Assembly (NCBI GenBank): GCA_964017045.1
Contig: OZ024798.1
Location: 27,394,347-27,458,346 of the forward strand
Source: Omphiscola glabra
Lineage: Eukaryota > Mollusca > Gastropoda > Lymnaeidae
Direction of reading: 5' to 3'
Length of the DNA: 64,000 nucleotides
Position numbers and translations under genes: made by a program. Under the pieces are notes generated by a model that was not told the origin of the DNA, did no database searches, and was given only the letters and a program-made list of their open reading frames with translations. This document shows positions 46,441-59,500 of the stretch, piece by piece. Position 1 is the stretch's first letter; each line of letters starts with the position of its first letter.

Positions 46441-49400
46441 TCTAAACTAGTGCCTTTATATAATATTTTTAAACCTCCCAGCAAAACTGTTTACCAGCGC
46501 CTTGGGCTTACCTTTACCTTGTTGTTTTAATATGTTTATACTTACTGTCAGGTGACAAGTATTTAAAAACAAATCTAGTTAAGGCTCTCTGCACTAATAA
46601 TTCTAAAAGGCTGCCAAAGACAGGTCAGATCAGCCACAGTTACATTTGACAGCCCTTTTGTCCCCCTTTAAGTTACATTTGATTAAATTTTGTCAGGAGA
46701 CTTTGAAAAAAAGCATGGGTCAGTGAAAAAATAAAATAATCTAATGCATTTTTTTTTTAGAAATGTTTAAACAGCTTGACCAAGCAAATGTCAGCTGCAG
46801 TGTTGTGACTCAGATCTTGAAAAACACTTCAAAATGTCTATCACAACATTTGTGTCCAGAAAGACAACTCCTCTATCACAAGAAACTGTAATGAGTTACC
46901 TTCCTTGACACCCATGATCACAGCCATACACAAAAGTTGCACAATTCTTGGACCACCCTTTTTTGTGGTGTTTTCAACAAAGGCATAGTAACAGAAAAGG
47001 CTTAACTCTTGTCAAACTTGTGCTGAGACAAGATGAATTCAATGGGTTACCTAGACATACATTGAATATTTTGATTTTTTTCCAAATGCATATGCTCACG
47101 CTTATAATAAATGATCAATTAAAATTTGAATCATCTGTAAACAAACAAAAGCTTTTTTTTTGCAACACAGGTGACCTGTGTTTAGGTAAATGTAAGCTAC
47201 TACTATGACAAAGTAATACATCTTTAATATATTTTTTATATTGTATTTAAATATCACGAGTTTCAAATAAATTTTAAATAATAATAATTTCCTCAAACAC
47301 ATTAATGAAAAAGTGCCTAAATAATTTGATCATGTGTTAAAAAATAAAATCCCAACAAATGCTGCCTATCTTTGATGTGGAAATGAAAGCTACCATTAAT
47401 TCAACATACAAAAAAAATAAAATGATTCAAAAATTCAAATCAACTAGCTCTAAGTGCTGTAGTAATAGTATGGCTAAGGAGATGTAATTTCTGAATAATA
47501 ACTTTCTTATAAAAACTGTATGGTTTGTTTGTTAATGTTGAAGGTGCACACAAATAGGATCTTTACTTTTCATTTGAGTTGTCAGCTCAGAACAAATTAT
47601 TGGAAATTATTTTATCTATACAATCAAATGTTCAACTTTTACTTGCTGGACAATTTTTTATTTTTTTTTAGCTTTGTTCCATTTTTCTGACACCTCTATT
47701 CAAAGCTTGGAAGATTAATTGGCAGTGGACTGCCGTCAGTGGTTCTCACATAATACCTTTAACCTATCTTCCCAGCAACATTCCACCCCCCCCCCACCCA
47801 CCTTTAAAATACTACTGAGGTTGGGGGGGGGGGGGGGCAAGATGATATCCTGGTAACATGTTTTGCTTAACTTTCTTAAATGAACACCACTTTGATAGTG
47901 TTTTTATTTTTTAGAATGGTTCCCACACCTTCAGTGGCATAAGACCATAAAGGGTAAGACACACTTTCATCTGACTTATAATAACAATAAGGTACTGGTA
48001 CTGTATTTTTTTTAAAAATCACTTTCATTTAACTTTTTTTTATCTTAATTTTGTAAAGGTAATGGTACAGCATAATGTTAATTATCCAAGAAACCTCACA
48101 TATCACAGCCACATTTTAAAATTACATTTATCACTTTATACTCTTTATACCAACAAAAGATGAAGAATTCTAAAAGTTATTATTGGATGCACACAACTCC
48201 TACAGAAAGATTGTTTAGTAAGCCAGTGATGTTGCTGGGGCAAACTAACAGGCAGATTCCCTTCTCAGAATATCTTGGTACCCAGGGCAGGATAATCACA
48301 GAATACATTTCATTGAGGTGTTCTCCGTAACACAGTGTGGGAGGTGGGGTTCGTGCCAGGGTATAAGGAGAAAAGATTTAAAAATCGGTGCACCAAACAG
48401 AGCAGGAAAACTGGGTTAATTGTAATGTGCATAAGGCAAGAGGGGAAAAAATACTATTTCGCCACCAGCCAAAACATGCCATACACAATAGAATACCTGT
48501 ACAATCTGAGACTAAATCATTCTTCTACTTTGGAGACTAGAATATGAATTAACATACAAACATTATTGTGATTTCTCTCTCATTCCCTCTTATTTAAAAA
48601 AAAATTGTGAACATGTTGCTCTAAAAACCAGTGGATCCAACAAGATTGTTTGGAAAGCAACCACAGCTTATAGGCAGTTTACATCCGTTCAGATCATTCA
48701 AGCAAAATTCAAGTAATTTTTTTAAATAAAATAAATAAATAAGTTAATGAATCCAATAATTAATGAAGGCAATGAGGATTTGTGCATTTTGGTCAATGCT
48801 GAAGAAACACGAAAAAGTACACAAAGAAAATATACTCTTTGAAGGGAGTCACGATTATTTAAGTGCTCTAAAAGTACTATTGGGCTGCTTCATTCATCTT
48901 GATATATCCAAAGGTTAATTTTCAAATCACTAATCTAACCGACTTCTTTAGATCAGTCATTACCTAACACAGACTGCCTAAGATCAGTTAAACTAATTAA
49001 TAGCTTCATTTTTCTTTTTATAAATAAATGTTGTTTATGAATATGAATCAAATTACCTCTATATCAAAACATAGGGTTTATTCATTTTTATTTTTATAGA
49101 CATATAATAAAATATCACCCAAAAGAAAAGTTGCAGTTTGTCTCAATATACCCGGTATAATTTATACACAAAAATTCATTACTTTAGTGAATGGATATAA
49201 ATACTTTTTAGTTTTTAAAATATTTTCCAAGTGGTATAGTTATAATTGAAAGTTTTCACTTACGATAGACAATAATAATATGAAAATAAATAATTTACTA
49301 CATGGCATGTATAAAGGTAGCAGTCCACAAAAACAAAAATCTGTACACTCAGAGGTGATGGTGCGCTGATGAGATCTTCTCTGGAACACTAGAAAACTGG

Positions 49401-50516
49401 TTAGCTGAGTAGGAGCCAGCACGGATGCACAAGAAAGATGCCACCAAATGCTTCACAGATTATTTCCCAGGTTTCATCAAGTAGGATGTGAGAGGTAAGG
49501 GTTTTAAAATTTAAACTTACCATTCAGCGGGGCAGCTTGTAAACACAAGAAAGAGCAATTATTAGACAATGGTATTTGTTTGTGAACATAGAGTAAAGCA
49601 ACATGTGGAAAGATGAAGCCAAGTTGTTCCCTGATTCACTTGACATGGAATAAATTACCAAATTATCTTTAGGATAGCGGTATTCTTGATCTTAGTTTAA
49701 TGGAAAGAAATGTCACCAATAATAAAATTTATTCTGGGACTGGATTTAAATTAAATTTTGTTTAATATTTATAAAAAAATTAATAACTTAATTCACTAAA
49801 ACTGATAGTCTAGGTCAGTGCACATAATCCACCTAAAATTAAAAGGTCATTTGTGGCTTTGATCATCCAACTAAAAGGTTTCATAATCAGTAATTATTAC
49901 AAGAGATGCACACTAAAATGTTTAACTAATTTAGTTTTTTCTCTGCATTAAGATTCATGTGCTTTGGTGTAAGCCAAGATAATCAATGCAAAGATTATTA
50001 TGAGATTTAGCACAAGTGCACACACAAACGACAAATTTAACATTTATTTTAGGAAAAAGGTTTAAAACGAAAAAAATAATGAAAAGAAAAGCACAGGTTG
50101 AATAGAGTCCTCATGTTTTTTTTTATTATTGAACATTTAAATTTCAGTCAAAAGATAAGAACTAAAAACTATTTTTATTATTGATCCAATTCAAATGATG
50201 CATACAAAAATGAATTAAATCTAAGGATACTTTGATATTCCTGTTTTAAGCCAAGAATTATAAAACGAAATTCCTGGAAACCAAGTGTTTGATTTATATA
50301 AACTAGTTCTTTGAATCAATGCAAAAAACTAGTGCACAGCTGTCTTTTTTTTTAATGATTACGGTCCTTACTAAAAAAAATATTTCTACACTGTAGGCTT
50401 AGCATAGCTAAATTATTTTTTTTTAAATCACTGTTGGTGATAAAAATAAGGCCTTAAAATTTAAGAATGATGCTCATTTGAAATAATTGTATTAACTTTG
50501 ACTTTAAAGATATTAA
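46441..50516. other. AT-rich intergenic region
   Basis: No gene, domain or array recognised. Facing C-run and G-run at 47788-47838 are the main feature. Confidence 0.5.
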
Positions 50517-50524
50517 GTCACAGC

Positions 50525-50692
50525 CAGTGGCGTAGCTAGGGTTAGTGCCGTTCAGGTGGGGCTAAGAATTTTGACAACCCCTTTCCTCCAAGAAAACTCT
50601 GCTTTTGGCCAAAAATGCTGCCTACCCATATAAAGAAACAAAATGCCCGCCGGGGCATACAGCCCCTCACCAGTCTCCTTCCTACCCCACTG
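50525..50692. mobile_element. hAT-like MITE with CAGTGGCGTAGC ends (168 bp)
   Basis: Left end CAGTGGCGTAGCTAGG; right end CTACCCCACTG. Flanks GTCACAGC and ATCACAGG match at 6 of 8. The interior CCATATAAAGA block and GGCCAAAAATG are shared with the degraded copy at 9.44-9.61 kb. Confidence 0.7.
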
Positions 50693-50700
50693 ATCACAGG

Positions 50701-51764
50701 TTATTTTAAACAGAAGTAAAAAGATACTGTGCTGTCTTGTAATTTATTTGTTTACAAACTATGCTATGCCGGGCAAAGTTCAAGTGACTTGAGTTGTTGT
50801 TTTTTTCAGTAAGGAATAATCACAAGAAGCTGACAATGCAATAAGTATGATACATTGTAAAAACAGGAAACCAACAAAATGCTAACAAACACTAAGGCCA
50901 AACCTTGCAGCCATCAACAAATGAAACAAAACAGAAACATGATTTTAAGTTTCTGAGATGGGATAAGTTACAAATTTTAAAAAAACATAATATGAAAATT
51001 AAGGCCAGCTCTTTGAAACTATTGTCAAAATTCAGAAAAGTCATCCTATGCATACCCTGTTATGTCTCAAGTCATGCTTTTTTTTATATAAAGTTTGCTA
51101 TTGTAACAAGTAGCTGCTTCTATTTTTAATGTTCAATGCTGGGACACTGACCCTATCATCTCTTACAGACTTTGATTGGAAAGTAACTCCCCTGATGTAG
51201 GACAAGAGCATTTATGTTGGGAAATATGAAAATGTAATAAAACTGGCCAGCCAGTCAATATATTTTAGCTGCTTCTTAAAAGTGACAATGAAAAAAAAGT
51301 AAAAGAAAAACCAACCCAACAACCTTGCAATAATATTTGTTAACAAAATACTTGTGCCTGTAAATAAAACGTCTTTATACATATGGCCTGGCAACATAAG
51401 TCTATGTAAGCGGGACACAAACTTAAGTGAATTGTGTCGCCATTCAAATAAAACTAATCACTAAATGAATCACAAGAGCAGATTGTATGGACTTTTCTAC
51501 AACAGCAGTGCCACACCTGACAAGATTATTTTCACATCAAAATTTGATGAATTCACTAAACACTTGTCTTTATTTGTGTTGATTCCCTTGTGTATTCCTA
51601 TAAGGGGAGATGTAAATTTTTCCTACGAACTACTACAAAACACTAAGTCTATAAGTCTTGATAGGATAATAAGATCTGTCCTGGTGCTACACTTGTAATT
51701 ATTGAGTAATGGTTTCTTTCTGGCAGATAATTTTTTTTTTCTTATCAGTCATCAAGGTTTTCAC
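50701..51764. other. AT-rich intergenic region
   Basis: Nothing recognised. Confidence 0.5.
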
Positions 51765-51767
51765 TCA

Positions 51768-54206
51768 GTATTGCTGATAACTTTTCATCTCAGTCAAGCA
51801 TAACAGAAAATGAAATGATAGTTTAATAACTTTTCATCTCAGTCCAGCATAATAGAAAATGAAATGATAGTTTCATAACTTTTCATCTCAGTCCAGCTTA
51901 ACAGAAAATGAAATGATAGATTAATAACTTTTCATCTCAGTCCAGCATAACAGAAAATGAAATGATAGTTTCATAACTTTTCATCTCAGTCCAGCATAAC
52001 AGAAAATGAAATGATAGTTTCATAACTTTTCATCTCAGTCCAGCATAACAGAAAATGAAATGATAGTTTCATAACTTTTCATCTCAGTCCAGCATAAGCA
52101 TAATAGAAACAGAAATGATAGTTTCATAACTTTTCATCTCAGTCCAGCATAACAGAAAATGAAATGATAGTTTCATAACTTTTCATCTCAGTCCAGCATA
52201 ACAGAAAATGAAATGATAGTTTCATAACTTTTCATCTCAGTCCAGCATAACAGAAAATGAAATGATAGTTTCATAACTTTTCATCTCAGTCCAGCATAAG
52301 CATAATAGAAACAGAAATGATAGTTTCATAACTTTTCATCTCAGTCCAGCATAACAGAAAATGAAATGATAGTTTCATAACTTTTCATCTCAGTCCAGCA
52401 TAACAGAAAATGAAATGATAGTTTCATAACTTTTCATCTCAGTCCAGCATAACAGAAAATGAAATGATAGTTTCATAACTTTTCATCTCAGTCCAGCATA
52501 AGCATAATAGAAACAGAAATGATAGTTTCATAACTTTTCATCTCAGTCCAGCATAACAGAAAATGAAATGATAGTTTCATAACTTTTCATCTCAGTCCAG
52601 CATAACAGAAAATGAAATGATAGTTTCATAACTTTTCATCTCAGTCCAGCATAAGCATAACAGAAACAGAAATGATAGTTTCATAACTTTTCATCTCAGT
52701 CCAGCATAATAGAAAATGAAATGATAGTTTCATAACTTTTCATCTCAGTCCAGCTTAACAGAAAATGAAATGATAGTTTCATAACTTTTCATTTCAGTCC
52801 AGCATAACAGAAAATGAAATGATAGTTTCATAACTTTTCATCTCAGTCCAGCATAAGCATAACAGAAAATGAAATGATAGTTTCATAACTTTTCATCTCA
52901 GTCCAGCATAAGCATAACAGAAAATGAAATGATAGTTTCATAACTTTTCATCTCAGTCCAGCATAAGCATAATAGAAAATGAAATGATAGTTTCATAACT
53001 TTTCATCTCAGTCCAGCATAAGCATAATAGAAAATGAAATGATAGTTTCATAACTTTTCATCTCAGTCCAGCATAAGCATAACAGAAAATGAAATGATAG
53101 TTTCATAACTTTTCATCTCAGTCCAGCTTAACAGAAAATGAAATGATAGATTAATAACTTTTCATCTCAGTCCAGCATAACAGAAAATGAAATGATAGTT
53201 TCATAACTTTTCATCTCAGTCCAGCATAAGCATAATAGAAACAGAAATGATAGTTTCATAACTTTTCATCTCAGTCCAGCATAATAGAAAATGAAATGAT
53301 AGTTTCATAACTTTTCATCTCAGTCCAGCTTAACAGAAAATGAAATGATAGTTTCATAACTTTTCATTTCAGTCCAGCATAACAGAAAATGAAATGATAG
53401 TTTCATAACTTTTCATCTCAGTCCAGCATAAGCATAACAGAAAATGAAATGATAGTTTCATAACTTTTCATCTCAGTCCAGCATAAGCATAACAGAAAAT
53501 GAAATGATAGTTTCATAACTTTTCATCTCAGTCCAGCATAAGCATAACAGAAAATGAAATGATAGTTTCATAACTTTTCATCTCAGTCCAGCATAAGCAT
53601 AATAGAAAATGAAATGATAGTTTCATAACTTTTCATCTCAGTCCAGCATAAGCATAACAGAAAATGAAATGATAGTTTCATAACTTTTCATCTCAGTCCA
53701 GCTTAACAGAAAATGAAATGATAGATTAATAACTTTTCATCTCAGTCCAGCATAACAGAAAATGAAATGATAGTTTCATAACTTTTCATCTCAGTCCAGC
53801 ATAAGCATAACAGAAAATGAAATGATAGTTTCATAACTTTTCATCTCAGTCCAGCTTAACAGAAAATGAAATGATAGATTAATAACTTTTCATCTCAGTC
53901 CAGCATAACAGAAAATGAAATGATAGTTTCATAACTTTTCATCTCAGTCCAGCATAAGCATAATAGAAACAGAAATGATAGTTTCATAACTTTTCATCTC
54001 AGTCCAGCATAAGCATAACAGAAAATGAAATGATAGTTTCATAACTTTTCATCTCAGTCCAGCATAAGCATAATAGAAACAGAAATGATAGTTTCATAAC
54101 TTTTCATCTCAGTCCAGCATAAGCATAATAGAAACAGAAATGATAGTTTCATAACTTTTCATCTCAGTCCAGCATAAGCATAATAGAAACAGAAATGATA
54201 CAGACA
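51768..54206. repeat. Large minisatellite, 48-bp and 54-bp units, ~49 copies
   Basis: Unit contains TTTCATAACTTTTCATCTCA, GTCCAGCATAACAG and AAAATGAAATGATAG. The 54-bp form duplicates GCATAA. A rare CATTTCAG variant at 52790 recurs at 53365, marking a ~575-bp higher-order block. Confidence 0.97.
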
Positions 54207-55640
54207 GTTTATTTGTATTTAAATAATTAGTCTTCATATCATCTGTACTTAATCTTTAAGGCAGCTGCTAATCTCTAGCCCCACCCCCATGAAAGTTTCT
54301 AACATAACCACAGGAGTGCCACTTTTAAAATTAGAAAAGGTGCAACATGGCAAGCAAGACCTTACTGTCACATACATTTGAAAATTTATTTTTAAAGTAC
54401 CGGTATTGCAATATATCTGGGATCAATCTAAAACTGACTGTATTGATTTTGGAGCTAAAGGTGCACAACTACATTCTACTAGCCTATGACTAAGTCTTTG
54501 TCTACACCTGGGGACCTGTAAATAGTTATTCAAATCTCATTTCTTTTATCAGTGAGCATCCAAAAAAACTTTATTCAATTTTTTCTGCTGTGCTCATAAT
54601 ATATGGTTTCTTTTTCATAAAACCTTATTCCCAAAGTCTTTCTTTAGGTATCTATTTGATTAATGAACAAGATCCTAAAATATATTCATGTTCCCACAAT
54701 TTTCCATATCATATAAAATTAAATAATCTGTACTGCAATTTAATATCTGCTATACATACAAATGCACTGATTTCCAACCATTGTTTCTACTTAAATAATA
54801 TTGTTTAGAGATGTCAGGTCCTGGGGTACAATATTTGTCAATTAGATGACTCATTCACCCAAAGCATGAAATATGTGAAAGGAGGATAAAGTATCAGTTG
54901 AATCAAGTCGGATGTGACACTGCTGTTTTAATAATAATGAACAGGCAGGCAATATAATATAACAGTCAAATAAACGCAACAAAATTACCTCAAAGTAGTA
55001 CAATAAATTAAAGTATATTAAAACTCATAATGAGCCAAAATTACAGAAAATAATATTATTTCTAAACCAAAACAAAATTTGAAAAGAAAATATCCAATGT
55101 CCTTTTCACCAAAGAAAATGAAATGGTAGGGAGGTGCACAACACCAAAATAGGTAAAGGTCAACTTCACAATCAAAAAGTGCAACCATTGATATTAGCAA
55201 CATATCAAAAAACATATTTGAAAATCTGGAAGCAGAAAAAACAACAAAAATACAGAAAAAAAGAAAATGAAAAGAAAAAAACAAAAAAACATTGATTGCG
55301 TAAGTTCATATAACCCTATTTAGTAGCTCCCATGCTTATCTAGTAGACTACAGCATGACCAAAGCACTGCAGCCTTTGTTTTGAACCAGAAATGTTAAAA
55401 AGATTAAGAAATTTAATCATGAACATTTTTTGTTTATTGCTATTTCTCTGATATAGATGGCATGTACTTCACCTGAATCACCTTTAAAAGGTTAGAGGAA
55501 ACCTAATAGCTATTTACTTTTTTAAAAATATGCACATTTAAACTTTTTAATCTATTTAATTTCAGTCCTTTGTGAGAATGAACTGTAATACATTTGATCC
55601 CAATGTTTTTTTTAATGTGTATTATTTTAGAAAATACTAC
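54207..55640. other. AT-rich intergenic region
   Basis: No gene supported; two short open frames lack recognisable domains. Confidence 0.5.
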
Positions 55641-55648
55641 CATTAAGG

Positions 55649-55749
55649 CGGTGGCTCCCAAATACTAAAGAGAGTTTTCATGTTTTTTACCAAATCAAAA
55701 CAGACGTGATTTATCAAGGCATCCATGGCACACAGTTTGTGAACCAGAG
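55649..55749. mobile_element. Short degenerate hAT-like MITE (~101 bp)
   Basis: Imperfect ends CGGTGGCTCCCAAA and TTTGTGAACCAGAG are roughly inverted. Flanks CATTAAGG (55641-55648) and TATTAAGG (55750-55757) match at 7 of 8 bases. Confidence 0.55.
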
Positions 55750-55848
55750 TATTAAGGTTTGATTTTTATTTAATATCATGTCTTGAACAAAATATAAACT
55801 TCTAGAGAGATGTGATAACTTATTTGATTTATTATACTTTATCTAAAG

Positions 55849-56035
55849 CAGTGGTTCTCAACCTTCCTAATGCCGCGATTTTTTAATACAGTTCCTCGTG
55901 TTGTGGCGACCCCCGGCAACAAAACTGTTTTCATTGCTACTTCATATATATGTTTTCCGATGGTCTTATGCGACCCCTAGGAAAGGGCTGTTCGACTCCC
56001 CAAAGAGGTCGTGACCCACAGGTTGAGAACCGCTG
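55849..56035. mobile_element. SPIN-like hAT MITE (187 bp) downstream of the DUSP gene
   Basis: Ends CAGTGGTTCTCAACCT and AGGTTGAGAACCGCTG are inverted repeats. A perfect 8-bp duplication ATCTAAAG flanks it (55841-55848 and 56036-56043). Its interior is related to the copy at 62624-62820 (shared TAATACAG, GCTACTTCAT and GATGGTCTTA blocks). Confidence 0.85.
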
Positions 56036-56559
56036 ATCTAAAGGATTGATTTAGGCTAATTTTAATGTATTTCTGGAACAAGTATCTATGGTCTATTTAT
56101 GATATTTTGTCAAACTTAAGAAACATATACCGGTAATAGACACTGCATATAAAGAGATAAGTGTTCATTTAAATATATCAATTTTTTGCTCAATTTTTTG
56201 CTCAATATTTTACTTCACTTTTATATTTTCCATCCCAAACAAAAACAATTTCAGTTAAGCCAGTTTTACTTACAAAAATTAAATGACTACATATCATGTC
56301 TGTACCGGTGCGTCTAAAAAAATCCTGAATATTAGGCACTGCTTCCCAAATGAATTTGGAATATTCCAGTAGATGACATTAAAGAGGTTGAGAAGCACTG
56401 GCCTACAGAGCACAAGAGAATTATATAAGTAGTTTACTTATCAGGTTCAAAACAAAGGCAAGGAGAAAATTTAAAAGTCTAATCAACAACAAGAATGTCA
56501 AGCAAACAACAAAAAGAAAAAGAAAAAAAAAAGAAAATGCCATTTAGTTGCAGGGTGGG
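56036..56559. other. Immediate 3' flank of the DUSP gene
   Basis: AT-rich sequence that probably includes 3' UTR; no polyadenylation signal could be assigned with confidence. Near 56389, GGTTGAGAAGCACTG resembles a hAT end without a partner. Confidence 0.4.
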
Positions 56560-59500
56560 TCAAGATACCTGAATGATCTCCAGACTAGACCCATGGCTGC
56601 CATTGGAGGACAAGCTGGAGCTGGAATGGTAAGGCTCTGAAGCACTGCGCATGCCACAGTGATATGGTTCTAACAGATGCTGGTCCCTGTAGCGGCTCCA
56701 GTGCTGGCTGCCTCTGCGATAGTTCATTAGTTCATCTTCGTCTGCATTGCTGTCTAGGAAATCATCCAGGCTGCGGGCTTTACGGGAAGCAAAGGAAGCT
56801 GGTTCCGGCCTGCCACTACTTGACGGGTCAGGGGTGAAGACTTGAGTGCGCAGCATGGCGTTCTCCATGGCGGCTGTGATCTCTCTGTATTTATTGTACA
56901 CCTCCCTCTCAGAGTAACCCCCCCATGAAGTGCGTCCCTGGGGCGTTTGAGATTCGGAGGTCACACTGAGGCGAGACCTCTTACCACTGACCGACATGTA
57001 GGCCTCACTGGCGTCGTCTTGGCTCCCCTGGCCATAGCAGCCAGCGTCTGAATTGTTTGTAACATTTGGGACCAGTTCACAAGTGGGGTACGAGGAGAAG
57101 GCGATGCTGTTAGGTCTGTCCATGACACGCTTGCTTTTGTCCCGCCGGACCACCTTGGTCACGCTGCAGCAGGAGATGGATGAGGCGGTGCTGGCCAGGT
57201 AGGATGAGCTGCAGGTGGGGGAGGTGACCAGGGGAGAGAAAGATGGTGAGGAAACCATTGGGGATGACAGGGATGAGATGGGAGAGCTGATGGACGACCG
57301 GAGGGGTGAGGATATGCTGTTTCTCTTTGGAGACCATTTCGGAGAACAGGAGGAGCTGTCGCTGAGAGACATGGGTGACAGGGGCTCCATTGATGATGAG
57401 CTGCTGTAGTATATTGAGGAAGAAAATGTAGGGAGGCTGGGCGCCAGTGTTGCTTGAGGCATTGATGATGGTGACAGTATAAACTCTGATGGGGAGAGAG
57501 CCGAGTCGGGTGTACCCTGTAGACTATGGACATCTGGCTGGTAGGAAGGAGGACAAGTTTCAGACTGGGAAAATGGAAAAGCTGATGTGCCGTTGCTCAT
57601 TCCGTCAATGAAGCTATAGGTCGTCCCACTAGAAAACGGATTTGTCATGGCTGAATCCACAGGTGAGAGGGTTGAGCTGGCAATGCTAGGGGCTGAGCTG
57701 CCACTGCTGATTGACATAGGGGAATCTAATGCTGAAGATCTTGGGTTGCTCTCAATTGGAAGTACGCCCTGGTCCTCCGTTGCCAGCCTAGCTGCATCTT
57801 GTCTTTTGAGGTCCTGGACGATGTCCCGAGTGTAGCAAGGAGTGAAGCTCAACTTGTCCAGGGATGTTGTGGGCAGCTCCTTGAAACCCTGAAGATTGAC
57901 AGATGATGATGAGACATCGCTGCCGCTCATCTCACTGCACACTGATGATGACATAGTGGATACCAACACTGATGATGTTGACGAAGATGACAACTGTGAT
58001 GGGGACTCAGCACAGCTGTCCATTAACCGTTTTTCTGATGTAAAGTGAGTCACAAAAGTTTTTTCCTCAAGATGTTGAGCTGTCTTTACAGTTACATAAG
58101 ATGATGATTCCTGAAACTCTTCTCCTGCATAAAGATTGTTTTCAGAACAAGACTTGGCAACTCTTTTAAAGTCATGGCTTTTGTCACGCTCCATGTAAGA
58201 CGATATTTCCCCTGATTTGAATAAGTCAATTTCTGCTGATAGAACATCCTTGTCTGCTGCCATTGATTGGTCATCTGCCAACATGTCTGTCGGCGAAGCA
58301 AAGTTCAGCTTTGCCATGGCGCTGGTGGGGGATGAAAGTGGCAAAACAAAAGACCTTTTGGCTGAGGCTTTCTGTTTCAATTTGCTGGCTGTACATTGGA
58401 CAATGCTGAGAGTTCTTGGTGGTGTGAGATGGTGGCGAGACTCCTCTGTTTTGGCCTGCTTGTCTGGACTGTCTGAACTAGACACCACAAATCCACCTTT
58501 TCTTTTATTAGAATCACCTGGAGAAAGTGGCTTCAGGGTCGAAGGCGATGATGTAAACATTGAGGTGAAATCCGACGTAGGTGAGCTGAGAGCGAGGGTG
58601 AAGTTCTTCGCACTTAATCGCAGGGATGCTGACTTTTTGGTACACATGTAGTCAGAGTGGGATGATGAAGCTGATGCTGAATGATTAATCTGAGTAGATG
58701 CCATTGTTATGGTAGTTGCATTGGAAAGTCTGCTGCCTGAACCACCAACATTTGACACACAAGTCTCCACACTCTCTTCCATTTTCTCATGACACACAAC
58801 TTTGGGGATCGGGTCAATGACACTGACCACAGGCTCTTCAGACACTACCAGATCACTGACCACAGGCTCTTCAGACACTACCAGATCACAAGTCTCTACA
58901 GCTTCAGACACAGGTGTCAGCTGCAACCTAGCATCACCCCCTCCGTTGTCCGCTCCTTGCTTTTTCATCAGACGACCCACATCTTTCAGAGGGCCGACCG
59001 GAGAGCCCAAAGGTAGCGTAGGGGGCCTGGATTTCCACTTAAAATTTGAAAGCATGGATGAAAAACTGAATCCTTGTCTTGATTTTGGCTGCTCTTTCTG
59101 ATGAACCAGGAGTGTACCGGGGTCAGGCCCACCAGCCTCAGTAGTATGAGACTCACTGCTGGGTAACAAATTATTTGACAAATTATTGCTGCTTTTAAAA
59201 TAATTATGATATGTAAGATTATCTTTAAAAATTGTCTCTAGGACAGTGTCTGAAATTGGACCTGAAGGGTCCACCAAGTTCCTGGTGGATAAAGCTTGGA
59301 TGTCACTGCTGCCATTGAGTCTGGGGCCAGGAAAACCCGTCACAGAGCAGGTGGACTCTGGAAAGTCTTGCCGTGCTCCGGCTGGACTGGGGAACCCAGT
59401 GATTGGGCAAACTGGCGACTGGGCAGAATGAAGTACATCACTGCCACGAAGATTATCACAGAAAGACACCACGCCCTCTTCAACGTTGCAAGGGTCCTGG

